A stretch of 42,080 nucleotides of DNA, from the NCBI GenBank assembly GCA_050699055.1, contig JBOHCT010000008.1, positions 1 through 42,080 on the forward strand, in the 5' to 3' direction. The position numbers and the translations under genes are program-made. The DNA is from JBOHCT01 sp050699055. GTDB lineage: Bacteria; Actinomycetota; Actinomycetes; Streptosporangiales; JBOHCT01. The first letter of the stretch is position 1. Each line of letters opens with the position of its first letter. Under the pieces are notes generated by a model. It had not been told where the DNA came from. It saw only the letters and a list, made by a program, of their open reading frames with translations, and did no database searches. Of this stretch, positions 16,405-24,560 are shown piece after piece.

Positions 16405-17151
16405 GTGATCAATGTTGGGGTGCTCGGCGTCCGGGGGCGCATGGGCGGCGAGGTGCGTGCGGCCATCGAGTCCGCCGACGACATGACCCTCGCCGCGGGT
16501 GTCGACGTCGGTGACCCGATCGACGGGCTGCGCGACGCGGGGGTCGAGGTCGCGGTCGACTTCACTCACCCCGACGCCGTCATGGACAACCTCCGCTGGT
16601 GTGTCAACCATGGTGTCCACACGGTCGTGGGGACGACAGGCTTCGATGACGCTCGCCTGGCGACAGCCAAGGAGTGGCTGTACGACGCGCCGGGCGTCGG
16701 TGTCCTCGTCGCGCCCAATTTCAGCGTCGGCGCGGTGCTGATGATGCGGTTCGCGGCGCAGGCGGCCCGGTTCTTCGACTCGACGGAGATCATCGAGCTC
16801 CACCACGCCGCCAAGGCCGACGCGCCGAGCGGCACGGCCCGGCGCACGGCCGGGCTCATCGCGGAGGCCCGTCGAAAGGCCGGGGTTGGTCCGCCTCCCG
16901 ATGCCACCACCGCCGCGTTGGAAGGCGCCCGGGGAGCGGAGGTCGACGACGTACGGGTCCACTCCGTACGCCTGGCCGGGCTGGTCGCGCACCACGAGGT
17001 GCTGCTTGGCGGGCACGGCGAGACCCTCACGATCCGCCACGACTCGCTCGACCGCGCGTCGTTCATGCCGGGCGTGCTGCTCGGGGTGCGGCGGGTCCGC
17101 GACATGCCGGGTCTGACGGTCGGCCTCGAGACGTTGCTCGGCCTCGACTGA
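16405..17151 (+). CDS. dapB: 4-hydroxy-tetrahydrodipicolinate reductase
   Basis: DapB reduces 4-hydroxy-tetrahydrodipicolinate with NAD(P)H on the way to meso-diaminopimelate (peptidoglycan) and lysine. The protein of 248 residues has the nucleotide motif VGVLGVRGRMGG at the N terminus, VGTTGF, and the active-site segment IIELHHAAKADAPSGTA with the catalytic His pair and Lys. The GTG at 16405 starts 19 bases after the peptidase stop. dapA lies 17 kb downstream here, with a large accessory interval between. Confidence 0.95.
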   Translation: MINVGVLGVRGRMGGEVRAAIESADDMTLAAGVDVGDPIDGLRDAGVEVAVDFTHPDAVMDNLRWCVNHGVHTVVGTTGFDDARLATAKEWLYDAPGVGVLVAPNFSVGAVLMMRFAAQAARFFDSTEIIELHHAAKADAPSGTARRTAGLIAEARRKAGVGPPPDATTAALEGARGAEVDDVRVHSVRLAGLVAHHEVLLGGHGETLTIRHDSLDRASFMPGVLLGVRRVRDMPGLTVGLETLLGLD

Positions 17152-17219
17152 CGGCGGCGCTGCCCTTCCCCTTGCCACGCACGATTCCGATGCAGCGCAG
17201 GGCGTGGAGTACCAGCAGG

Positions 17220-18362
17220 TCAGTGCCGGTTGAAGGGGTCGAACCGGACTGGGTCCCCGGTCTCATGGGGACGTGCGGTGTCCGAGGCGTCGGCGATCGC
17301 GGCGGCATACGCCGCGCCTCGGCCCTCGGCTCGGGCGACGATCCTGCCGTTTTCGATGCGTACCGCGGACTCGGTCGCGTCGCCGGTATCCGGTAGCCCT
17401 ATCGCTGAGACGACCTTGCCACGATAATCGAGCAACAGACGCAATAGCGGCCATGCGTCGACGCCGAACACCCTCCGTAGACATCCAGTGAGGTCGTCGA
17501 CCCTGAGCCGGATGAGACGACCGATCTCGGCTGGGTCGCTCGTCACGACGATCACCGTCACCTGCTCGCCGGGGCGCGCGGCACGGACGGCCTCCTCGGT
17601 CGCGGCCAGCCGATGCGTCCCGAGGACCGCGATCACGCCATCCCCGCCGAGGTCGACCCGTCGGCCGGTGAGCTGATCCGGTAGCTCGGTCGGCGGGGTC
17701 CAGGCGTCGTCGCTGGGTTGCGCCGCTGACACGTAGGGCAGGTGCGGCGGGTTCCAGATGTCCGTGAAGTCGATCCCGGCCAGATGCTCGCATGCGCGCG
17801 CCACGTCGAAGGGGTCGCCGAATCCGGGTGCCGTCTCGGCGAAGCCACCCGAGCCGTTCAACAGTGTCAACACCAGCTCGGCCAGCCGCACCCGCCGTGC
17901 CCGCTCAGTAGGTAGTGGCCGGTGTGATTCGAGCACGAGGGCGAGCAGCAGCGCCTCCAACCGGATGACTTGCGTCAGCGCGGTGCGGACCGGTTCGTCG
18001 TCCAGCACGCCAGAGAGAGAGCGCAGTTGCAGATGACCGCCCGCAGGTGTGTCGTCGGCCAGTGGGAGCCGTTCGAGCCACACCCGGGCGAACGCACCCA
18101 GTGCCTCACCGGTCGAGGCCGGCGATGCTGGTGCGATCTCCGCGATGGCGGCGCGTTCCACCATGTCGACCAGCACCGCCAGATACAGCGCGCGCTTGCT
18201 GGGGAAGTTCGAGTACACCGCCCCACGGGTCAGCTCGGCGCGCTCGGCGATCCGGTCGACCCTTGCTTCGACATATCCCTGCTCGGTGAACTCCTCGCCC
18301 GCCGCGGCCAGTACCGCTGCGCGGGTGCGTCCCTGTTGCTGTGCCCGGGTCAACCGGACCAT
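17220..18362 (-). CDS. TetR-family regulator with a long C-terminal, possibly thioredoxin-like, extension
   Basis: The N-terminal TetR HTH is clear (AAGEEFTEQGYVEARVDRIA, then LTRGAVYSNFPSKRALYLAV). At ~380 residues it is almost twice the usual TetR length. Residues ~225-370 do not look like a TetR ligand domain. Their pattern (VIAVLGTHRL, EQVTVIVVTSDPAEIGRL, VFGVDAWPLLRLLLDYRGKV, VRIENGRIVARAEG) recalls a redoxin (AhpC/TSA-like) fold without a CxxC pair; this is inference. ATG 18362 is chosen over 18377 because AAAGGAG lies 6 bases upstream of it. It diverges from the exporter at 18429 and probably represses it through the palindrome at 18393-18409. Confidence 0.85.
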   Translation of the reverse strand: MVRLTRAQQQGRTRAAVLAAAGEEFTEQGYVEARVDRIAERAELTRGAVYSNFPSKRALYLAVLVDMVERAAIAEIAPASPASTGEALGAFARVWLERLPLADDTPAGGHLQLRSLSGVLDDEPVRTALTQVIRLEALLLALVLESHRPLPTERARRVRLAELVLTLLNGSGGFAETAPGFGDPFDVARACEHLAGIDFTDIWNPPHLPYVSAAQPSDDAWTPPTELPDQLTGRRVDLGGDGVIAVLGTHRLAATEEAVRAARPGEQVTVIVVTSDPAEIGRLIRLRVDDLTGCLRRVFGVDAWPLLRLLLDYRGKVVSAIGLPDTGDATESAVRIENGRIVARAEGRGAAYAAAIADASDTARPHETGDPVRFDPFNRH

Positions 18363-18392
18363 GGCGACTCCTTTCACTGGAACCGCTAGCTA

Positions 18393-18409
18393 GGATACGA
18401 CGTGTATCC
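18393..18409. promoter_or_regulatory. Palindromic TetR operator candidate
   Basis: GGATAC-GACGT-GTATCC is a perfect 6-bp inverted repeat with a 5-base centre. It lies in the 66-base gap between the divergent tetR and exporter genes. Size and position are typical of a TetR dimer site that would control both promoters. Confidence 0.7.
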
Positions 18410-18428
18410 AGATGTTGGAGACATTCCA

Positions 18429-19430
18429 ATGGTGAGAACACGGAAGAGGCCGATGAGCCAGCGTGGGTTCGAGGCGGAGGGGTTGGCCAAGCAGTACGGC
18501 AAGACACCGGCACTCGATGACGTCACCCTGGCTGTCCGTCGTGGACAAACGCTGGGCCTGCTGGGCCCTAACGGCGCGGGCAAGACCACTGTGATCCGCA
18601 TCCTGGCTACCTTGTTGCGTCCGGACGGCGGACGCGCATCCGTGGCCGGCTTCGATGTCGTGCGCGACCCGGCGCGGGTGCGTCAGCGGATCGCACTGTC
18701 GGGCCAGCACACCAGCGTCGACGAGGAACTGACCGGACTGACCAATCTCGTCATGATCGGCCAGCTCCTCGACCTGCCTCGGCGTCGCGCCCGCCAGCGC
18801 GCAGCGGAGTTGCTGTCCCGGTTCGGGTTGGAGGAGGCGGCCAGGAGGCCGGTGGCCGGCTACTCCGGAGGAATGCGCCGCCGTCTTGACCTAGCCGCCA
18901 GCCTGGTCGGGCGTCCCGAGGTCATGTTCCTCGATGAGCCCTCAGCCGGGCTTGACCCCGGTAAGCGCTACGAGCTGTGGCAGATGATCCGTGGCCTGAA
19001 CACCGACGGAGTCACCGTCCTGCTGACGACCCAATACCTCGAAGAAGCCGACGCCCTCGCGGATGCCATCACCGTCATCGACCACGGACGGGTCATCGCC
19101 ACCGGCAGTCCTGCGGACCTGAAACGAAGCGTCGGTGGACGCATCGTCGCTGTACGGCCGAAGGACCCGGCCGACACCGACGCGGCCGCCGCGATCCTGA
19201 CCGCGGTAGCCGACCGGCCCTCGAAGCGCTCCACCCGTCGCGAACTCATCGCGCCGGTCGCCGGTGACCACGACTTCTTCGAGATCACCGCCCGGCTACG
19301 CGAGCGCGCTATCGAGGTGAACGAACTGTCACTGCGCCTGCCCAGCCTCGACGAGGTCTTCCTTGCCCTGACCGGAGCCCCCACCACGGGCTCCGTGGAC
19401 ACTCCCGAGTCGACGGAGGCCGCACGATGA
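18429..19430 (+). CDS. ABC exporter ATPase, DrrA (daunorubicin resistance) type
   Basis: A 333-residue nucleotide-binding subunit with Walker A GLLGPNGAGKTT, a Q-loop region (GQHTSVDEELTG), signature YSGGMRRRLDLAASL, Walker B VMFLDEPSAGLD, and the H-loop replaced by TTQYLEEA as in DrrA homologues. The C-terminal extension of ~100 residues is also DrrA-like. ATG 18429 has GGAG 8 bases upstream; the frame is open to GTG 18402, but that lies inside the operator. It overlaps the permease gene (ATGA). It probably exports a drug-like compound under control of the divergent TetR. Confidence 0.93.
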   Translation: MVRTRKRPMSQRGFEAEGLAKQYGKTPALDDVTLAVRRGQTLGLLGPNGAGKTTVIRILATLLRPDGGRASVAGFDVVRDPARVRQRIALSGQHTSVDEELTGLTNLVMIGQLLDLPRRRARQRAAELLSRFGLEEAARRPVAGYSGGMRRRLDLAASLVGRPEVMFLDEPSAGLDPGKRYELWQMIRGLNTDGVTVLLTTQYLEEADALADAITVIDHGRVIATGSPADLKRSVGGRIVAVRPKDPADTDAAAAILTAVADRPSKRSTRRELIAPVAGDHDFFEITARLRERAIEVNELSLRLPSLDEVFLALTGAPTTGSVDTPESTEAAR

Positions 19431-20230
19431 CCGCCACCGCGCACACCCGCGAACAACCACGGACCCGCCCGCCCGGCTGGCTCCGGCACAGCCTCGTGCT
19501 CGCCCGCCGTAGCCTCGCCAAGACCGCCCGCAACCCCGGCCCCGTCATCAACGGAGTCGTCACCCCAGCGCTGTTCCTGGTGCTCTTCCTCTACCTGTTT
19601 GGCGGCTCGGTCGCCGGCTCCACCGCCGACTACCTGCAATACCTCTTCCCAGGCATCCTCGTCATGGGCACCGGACTGGCCGGGATGGTCTCGACCGGCA
19701 TGAACATCAACCTCGACCTCAAGAACGGTGTCACCGACCGGTTCCGCAGCCTGCCCATTAGCCGCCTCGCGCCCCTGCTCGGCTCGGTGCTGGCCGACAT
19801 CGTCCGCTATCTCCTCGCCGTGGCCGTCCTGTTCGCCATCGGTACCATCCTCGGCTTCCGTGCTCACGGCAGCCTCCCCGCCGCCTTCGCCGGCGTGGGC
19901 GTGGCTATCCTCTTCGGGTTCTGCCTGAGCTGGGTCACGGTGCTCATCGGCGTCCTGGTCAAGGACGCCAACGCGGTCCTAGCCTTCAGCTTCATCGCGT
20001 TCCTGCCGTTGCTGCTCGGCACCAGCCTCGCCGCACCCACCGATACCCTGCCCGGCTGGTTGGCAGCTTGGGCCGAGGTCAACCCGGTCACCCATGCCAT
20101 GGACGCCTGCCGCGCCTTGCTGGGCGGTGCGTCGGTCGGCGACACCATCACCACCACACTCATCTGGTGCGCGGTCCTCGTCGTCGTGTTCTGCCCACTC
20201 GCCGTCCGCGCCTACAACCAGCAGCAATGA
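19427..20230 (+). CDS. ABC-2 type exporter permease, DrrB type
   Basis: A 267-residue membrane protein with about six hydrophobic segments. The first follows LARRSLAKTARNPG (VVTPALFLVLFLYLFGGSVA), then come segments around ILVMGTGLAGM, RYLLAVAVLFAIGTILGFR, AAFAGVGVAILFGFCLSWV, FSFIAFLPLLLGTSLA and a terminal ITTTLIWCAVLVVVFCPLAV. It forms the membrane half of the exporter with the upstream ATPase, to which it is translationally coupled by ATGA. The length is typical of DrrB. Confidence 0.92.
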   Translation: MTATAHTREQPRTRPPGWLRHSLVLARRSLAKTARNPGPVINGVVTPALFLVLFLYLFGGSVAGSTADYLQYLFPGILVMGTGLAGMVSTGMNINLDLKNGVTDRFRSLPISRLAPLLGSVLADIVRYLLAVAVLFAIGTILGFRAHGSLPAAFAGVGVAILFGFCLSWVTVLIGVLVKDANAVLAFSFIAFLPLLLGTSLAAPTDTLPGWLAAWAEVNPVTHAMDACRALLGGASVGDTITTTLIWCAVLVVVFCPLAVRAYNQQQ

Positions 20231-20341
20231 CCGGACCACAGCCCGCGCATACCCAAGAGCCGGGCGACTTGTGCTGGACGACGGGCAACACCTGGGCGGC
20301 CAGGGCGGTTCGGTCGCGGTAGAAGGCGACGACTCGGAGCA

Positions 20342-20840
20342 TTACCCCTGCGCGAGGTCGTCTCTGCGACGGGTCATCTCGCGGAGAAGCCGAGCGCCCC
20401 CGCGGTCGTCCAACCCGATCTTCCCTACCCGTCCGACCCAGTTGGGAGCCACGTCAACGAGCCTGTCGAGGACGCCGTCGACGACACTGGGGCGCAGGCC
20501 GACGCGTCCGCCGAAGGCACGCATGTGCTCCCGCCGTAGCCGGTTGTTCCGACCCTCCACCTCGAGCGCCATGACGTCACCGGCGATGTAGGGCACGGTG
20601 GACACGGCCATCCGTGGCAGGGACGCGGTCGAAGCGGCGGACGAGCAGGCCGGCCCGGCCCAGCCGGTCGTGCACGAGCTGGGTCTCCGCGACCGCGAGC
20701 CCGCAGGCGTCGGCCATGCGGCAGCAGAAGTGTGGGGTGCTCGTTCTCGACCAGGCGTGGGTAGCGGGGCGGGTCAGAATGGGGGCACACTTCCCGCAGT
20801 GGCGATCACAGAGTCTAGGCAAAGGGGAAGGGTGAACGCG
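20342..20840 (-). pseudogene. hipA: hipA kinase-toxin remnant with several frameshifts
   Basis: Fragments of HipA are spread over three frames. PRYPRLVENEH lies in one, CRMADACGLAVAETQLVHDR followed by LLVRRFDRVPATDG in a second, and the C-terminal FGGRVGLRPSVVDGVLDRLV with NWVGRVG in a third, ending with TAA at 20342-20344. Intact HipA is over 400 residues; here only ~500 bp survive and the kinase catalytic core is missing. HipA phosphorylates glutamyl-tRNA synthetase in E. coli; this copy cannot be active. It converges with the DrrB gene. Confidence 0.75.
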
Positions 20841-21022
20841 ACCGCGGGCAGGCCTGCGGACAGGTAGTCGCCGCGGTAGCGGATGTCGAGAACGGTCAGC
20901 AACGTGTCGAGCCGGACCGTGGGCTTGCCCGCCTCAAGCGCGATGATCGTGCGTGTGGCACAACCGGCCAGGTCCGCGAGCTCTCTCTGCGTCAGGCCGA
21001 GCTGTCGCCGGCGCTGGCGCAC
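20774..21022 (-). CDS. hipB: HipB-like XRE antitoxin, C terminus fused to out-of-place sequence
   Basis: The first ~47 residues are a clear HipB-type HTH (RQRRRQLGLTQRELADLAGC, then ALEAGKPTVRLDTLLTVLD). The remainder (YRGDYLSAGLPAVAFTLPL) looks like the start of HipA, so a deletion has probably joined hipB to the hipA N terminus. GTG 21022 is the start. The DNA-binding domain is intact and it could still repress at the palindrome upstream (21050-21063). The toxin partner is destroyed. Confidence 0.68.
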   Translation of the reverse strand: MRQRRRQLGLTQRELADLAGCATRTIIALEAGKPTVRLDTLLTVLDIRYRGDYLSAGLPAVAFTLPLCLDSVIATAGSVPPF

Positions 21023-21049
21023 CGCGGTTGCCCACGTCCGATCATTTTA

Positions 21050-21063
21050 TGCACTATCGTGCA
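21050..21063. promoter_or_regulatory. Inverted repeat upstream of hipB, operator candidate
   Basis: TGCAC-TATC-GTGCA is a perfect 5-bp inverted repeat 28 bases upstream of the hipB start, in an AT-richer stretch. A related repeat, TGTGC-N8-GCACA, lies at 21170-21187 across the end of the amidohydrolase gene. HipB proteins bind paired palindromes in known systems. The assignment is inference. Confidence 0.45.
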
Positions 21064-21177
21064 CACGAGACCCCAGAACCGCGCGTTCGAGGATGTTCGC
21101 CCTACCAAGATGAACGGTAGCGCACTTACGGCTCTAAGTGGCGCCTATCGAGGGGCGGTTCGCGTCTAATGTGCACT

Positions 21178-22296
21178 CTAGCGCACATCTGGCTCCAGTC
21201 GGTACAGGGCGCGGGCGTTGTCCTCGAAGACGAGCCTCCTGGTCTCCTCTACCCATGTCGCGCGGGCGCCCGCGGCCGCGAGCCGTTCCGCGACCGTGGG
21301 CCAGGCGTCGAGAAGGACCCGACAGCCGAACCAGTGCGTCTCCGGGGCGCCGTGGCCGTCGCTGCCGAGCAGCACCCGGTCGCGCGGGGCGACGTCGAGG
21401 ATCCGCAGCAGCCGGTCGGCGGTCGTGAGGGGCGCGAACAGGTTGAACTCCGACGCCTCGACCCAGACGCGCGGTTGGACGCTCGCCAGGTACGCGACCT
21501 CCTCGTGCCAGGGGAATGATCCGTGGATGAGGACGACGCTCGCGGCGCGGCCCTCCGGCGTCCGGAGCACCTCCTCCAGGTGCAGCGGGTTCGCCTCGGC
21601 GAGCCGGATGTCGGAGTCGCCGAACCCCGTGTGCACCTGAAGCGGCAGGCCGAACTCGGCGGCCTGCCCGAGCGTACGCCTGAGGACCAGGTCGCGCAGG
21701 GCCTTGCCGCGGCGGCGTACGGGCAGGGCGGGGTCGAGGGAGCGGCCGGCAGTGGAGATGTCAGCGGACGGGTCGACGGCGAGGCCCGTGCGGTATGCCA
21801 GGACCGTCTTGAGCGCGACCGCCCCGCGGACGGCGGCGTCCGTCACCAGCCGCTCCACGGCGTCGAGGATCTCCGGTGCCGTGGCTCCGGCCTCGATCAG
21901 CCCATCCACCAGCGGGTCGATCCGGACCATCTCCCAGACCGGGCGTCCCGCCAGGCCGGCGTACTCCGCGACCGACTCCACGATCGGCTGGGCCTCGTCG
22001 GGGCGCCACGCGGCGTCCATCACCATGCCGGCGATCTCCGCGTCGTCGAAGAGCAGGCGCACGTACGCGCGCCACTCCGCCGCGGCGGCCGCGTCGCGGA
22101 CCCCGGCGACCTCCTCGGGAGAGCAGCCGAGCAGCCGAGACAGCCGGACCGTGAGCAGCTCGATGGACAGCCGCCCCGGGGCGAGCGCGTGCCGGCGTTC
22201 GTCCGCCCCCGAGTCGTCGGAGACGTCGAGTGTGATCGTCGCCGGATCGAATGGCGTCGCCCGCAGCGGGAAGGGGTGGACGTGGTCGTCGATCAC
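21178..22296 (-). CDS. Amidohydrolase family protein (FluG N-domain-like)
   Basis: A 372-residue TIM-barrel amidohydrolase (amidohydrolase-2 type). Metal and catalytic features are visible: DDHVHPF at the very N terminus (HxH), LQVHTGFGD (His), VLIHGSFPWHEE (His) and LLGSDGHG (Asp). GTG 22296 is 25 bases after the glutamine-synthetase-like gene, so the two are co-transcribed. In fungal FluG an amidohydrolase domain of this type is fused to a glutamine-synthetase domain; here the two are separate neighbours. A role in hydrolysing a gamma-glutamyl or amide intermediate is inference. Confidence 0.85.
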   Translation of the reverse strand: MIDDHVHPFPLRATPFDPATITLDVSDDSGADERRHALAPGRLSIELLTVRLSRLLGCSPEEVAGVRDAAAAAEWRAYVRLLFDDAEIAGMVMDAAWRPDEAQPIVESVAEYAGLAGRPVWEMVRIDPLVDGLIEAGATAPEILDAVERLVTDAAVRGAVALKTVLAYRTGLAVDPSADISTAGRSLDPALPVRRRGKALRDLVLRRTLGQAAEFGLPLQVHTGFGDSDIRLAEANPLHLEEVLRTPEGRAASVVLIHGSFPWHEEVAYLASVQPRVWVEASEFNLFAPLTTADRLLRILDVAPRDRVLLGSDGHGAPETHWFGCRVLLDAWPTVAERLAAAGARATWVEETRRLVFEDNARALYRLEPDVR

Positions 22297-22321
22297 TGTC
22301 AGCTCCCGGCGTGCCGTTCCG

Positions 22322-23815
22322 CTAGAAGGTCTCGAGGTACTCGTCCATCTCCCACGTGGTGACGATCTCGCTCGTACCGTGCCCGGCGTCCTCGAAGCGG
22401 CCCAGCTCGGCGCGCTTCATCAGCACGAGGTAGTCGACGAGCTCCTTGCCGAACGCCGCGCGGTAGAAGCCGTCGGTGTCGAGGGTCTCGATGGCCTCGC
22501 GCATCGTCGTGGGCAGCATCGGCAGCCCGTCGACGACGTACGGGTCGCCCTCGACGGCCTCCGGGGGCGCGAGCCCCCGCCTGATGCCGTCGAGCCCGGC
22601 CGTCAGGCTCGCCGCCATGTAGAAGTACGGGTTGGCGGCGGGCTCGCCGAGACGGTTCTCCAGATGCGCGCCGTTGTCCCCGGGTTCTCCCTGACCGCGG
22701 AGCATGACCCCACGGTTCTCCATGGCCCAGCACACCCGGTCGGGGGCGAAGGAGTACGGCCGGTACCGGCGCAGCCCGTTGATGGTCGGGGTCGTGAGGG
22801 GGGTCATCGCGCGAGCGTGCTCGAGGATTCCGGCGGCGTACTGGCGTGCTACGTCGGAGAGGGGGCCGTCGGCGCTCGTGAAGGCGTTGCGGCCGTCGGT
22901 CAGCGCGAGGGACTCGTGCAGGTGCCACCCGTTCGGAAAGAAGTTCGGCAGCGCCGGCCAGGACATGAAGGTCGCGAGCAGTCCCCGTCTGCGCAGGACC
23001 TGCTTGGCGGCGCCCTTGAACAGGATCATCGCGTCGGCCGCCGCCATGCCCGCCATGGGAGGGAAGCTGATCTCGATCTGGCCAGGTCCCCACTCCTTCT
23101 CCAGCGATCGAGGTGGCAGCCCCACGTCCCACAGGGCGTCGCGGAGCGCGACGAGCGCGTCGTCGCCGTAGGCGAGGCGGTTCTCTGAGAGGAACTGGTA
23201 CCCGGCCTCGAACGGCCGCACGGCAGGGGCCGGGGCGGGCATGCCCGTGCCGTCGGGCTCGATCCGCCCGCTCTCCAAGACCACGACGGAGAACTCGACC
23301 TCGAGCCCGGCGACGTACCCGTAGCCCAGCTCGTCCGCGGCGGTGAGCTGCCCGCGGAGGATCCGGCGCGGGTCGAGGGGAACCGGCTTCCCGCTCGCGA
23401 AGTACACGTCGCAGAGGACCCAGCCGGCCCTGTCCGCCCAGGGAAGCACGCGGAACGTGGCCGGGTCCGGGACGAGGACCACGTCGGGGAAGCCGGTGAA
23501 CTCCGGTATACCGAAGCCGCCGCCGGCCGCGAACGGCGGCGGGAACACCCCACCGGACGCGTCGAGGCTGTAAATGGCCCCCGAGCAGTCGGCGCCGTTC
23601 CTGGTCGCGCTCAGGAACGCCTCGGGCGACATCGACCTGCTGCGGGTCAACCCGTGCTGGTCGACGACCACGAGCCGTACGGTACGCAGGTCGTGCTCGC
23701 GGATGAGGTCGGAGAGCCGGTCGCACGCGGCCCGCTGATCGGCCGTGTACAGGCCGTGCCGCTCGACGAAGCCGGTGATCCCGACGCCCATCTCGGGAGG
23801 TCCGCTGGATGCCAC
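22322..23815 (-). CDS. Glutamine synthetase-like gamma-glutamyl ligase
   Basis: A 497-residue GlnA-superfamily protein. Catalytic positions appear kept: LEVEFSVVVLE (first metal Glu), GPGQIEISFPPMAG (Glu pair), NGWHLHESL (ATP/metal His), PTINGLRRYRP with ENRGVMLRG (Arg), and HLENRLGEPAANPYFYMAAS (Glu/Arg). There is no adenylylation-type C terminus, and surrounding sequence differs from assimilatory GlnA. It is therefore likely a GlnA3/PuuA-like ligase that couples glutamate to an amine or amino acid. The GTG start has GGAGG 7-8 bases upstream. It is first in the leftward operon with the amidohydrolase, and the Lrp gene lies 28 bases upstream. Confidence 0.88.
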   Translation of the reverse strand: MASSGPPEMGVGITGFVERHGLYTADQRAACDRLSDLIREHDLRTVRLVVVDQHGLTRSRSMSPEAFLSATRNGADCSGAIYSLDASGGVFPPPFAAGGGFGIPEFTGFPDVVLVPDPATFRVLPWADRAGWVLCDVYFASGKPVPLDPRRILRGQLTAADELGYGYVAGLEVEFSVVVLESGRIEPDGTGMPAPAPAVRPFEAGYQFLSENRLAYGDDALVALRDALWDVGLPPRSLEKEWGPGQIEISFPPMAGMAAADAMILFKGAAKQVLRRRGLLATFMSWPALPNFFPNGWHLHESLALTDGRNAFTSADGPLSDVARQYAAGILEHARAMTPLTTPTINGLRRYRPYSFAPDRVCWAMENRGVMLRGQGEPGDNGAHLENRLGEPAANPYFYMAASLTAGLDGIRRGLAPPEAVEGDPYVVDGLPMLPTTMREAIETLDTDGFYRAAFGKELVDYLVLMKRAELGRFEDAGHGTSEIVTTWEMDEYLETF

Positions 23816-23843
23816 CTCGTCCTCCGTTCCTCAGCTCGCGCGT

Positions 23844-24416
23844 TCATCGCTCACGGACGCCCGGGCTCAGCAGGTCGTCGATGAGCCCGGCGGCGAAGTC
23901 CTTGAGCCGCATGCTCGCGAGGCTGATCAGTGTCTCGGTGCGCTCGATCCCCTGGATCTTCCACACATGGTCGAACAACGTCTCCCGCAGGTGCGCGTGG
24001 TCGCGCAGCCGCAGCCGCACGATCAGGTCCATCCGGCCGGTGACGATCTGGACGTCCTGCACCTCGGGGAGCGCGCGGAGGGCCCGGACGACTTCGGTCT
24101 GGTCACGACCCTGGACGCAGACGACACTCAGGTAGACGACCATCGGGAGCCCGAGCGCACCCCAGTCGATCTCGGCCCGGTAGCCGCGGATGACGCCGGA
24201 CGCCTCGAGCCGGGCGATGCGTTCGCCGACGGCGGGGGCGGACATGCCCACCTCACGCGCCAGGCGCCGCCTCGACCAACGGGCGTCTTCGGCGAGCAGC
24301 CGCAGCAGCGCGAGGTCGACAGAATCTACTCCCGGGTCCACCGTCGACCCGGAGGCCGCGATCGGCACCGGTGGCTCGAGGGCTTGGCGGACTTCCGTGT
24401 CGGCTTCGGAGGACAT
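23844..24416 (-). CDS. Lrp/AsnC-family transcriptional regulator
   Basis: A 190-residue protein: a ~30-residue N-terminal extension, then an Lrp HTH (LALLRLLAEDARWSRRRLAR, then EVGMSAPAVGERIARLEASG) and a RAM/effector domain (VVYLSVVCVQGRDQ, VQIVTGRMDLIVRLRLRDHA, IERTETLISLAS). It leads the leftward operon (Lrp, ligase, amidohydrolase) and diverges from the aminotransferase operon. It is thus well placed to control both in response to an amino acid or amine. The start ATG 24416 has no strong SD. Confidence 0.9.
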   Translation of the reverse strand: MSSEADTEVRQALEPPVPIAASGSTVDPGVDSVDLALLRLLAEDARWSRRRLAREVGMSAPAVGERIARLEASGVIRGYRAEIDWGALGLPMVVYLSVVCVQGRDQTEVVRALRALPEVQDVQIVTGRMDLIVRLRLRDHAHLRETLFDHVWKIQGIERTETLISLASMRLKDFAAGLIDDLLSPGVRER

Positions 24417-24479
24417 TCGTAAGCGAATCTCCGCTCATTTGCTACGAGGAGACGCGGGCTGGGGGAGATCTGCTTCGGT

Positions 24480-24507
24480 TTGATACGCCGTCACGCGGTT
24501 GTATCTT
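24480..24507 (+). promoter_or_regulatory. Promoter candidate for the aminotransferase operon
   Basis: TTGATA (24480-24485) and TATCTT (24502-24507) are separated by 16 bases in the Lrp/aminotransferase divergent gap. This is the best -35/-10 match there. Transcription would start about 45 bases before the preferred GTG at 24561. Confidence 0.5.
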
Positions 24508-24560
24508 ACGTATGTGATGGAGGTCGTCAAGAGGGGCGTCCCGCCCGGGGAGTGGTGACG

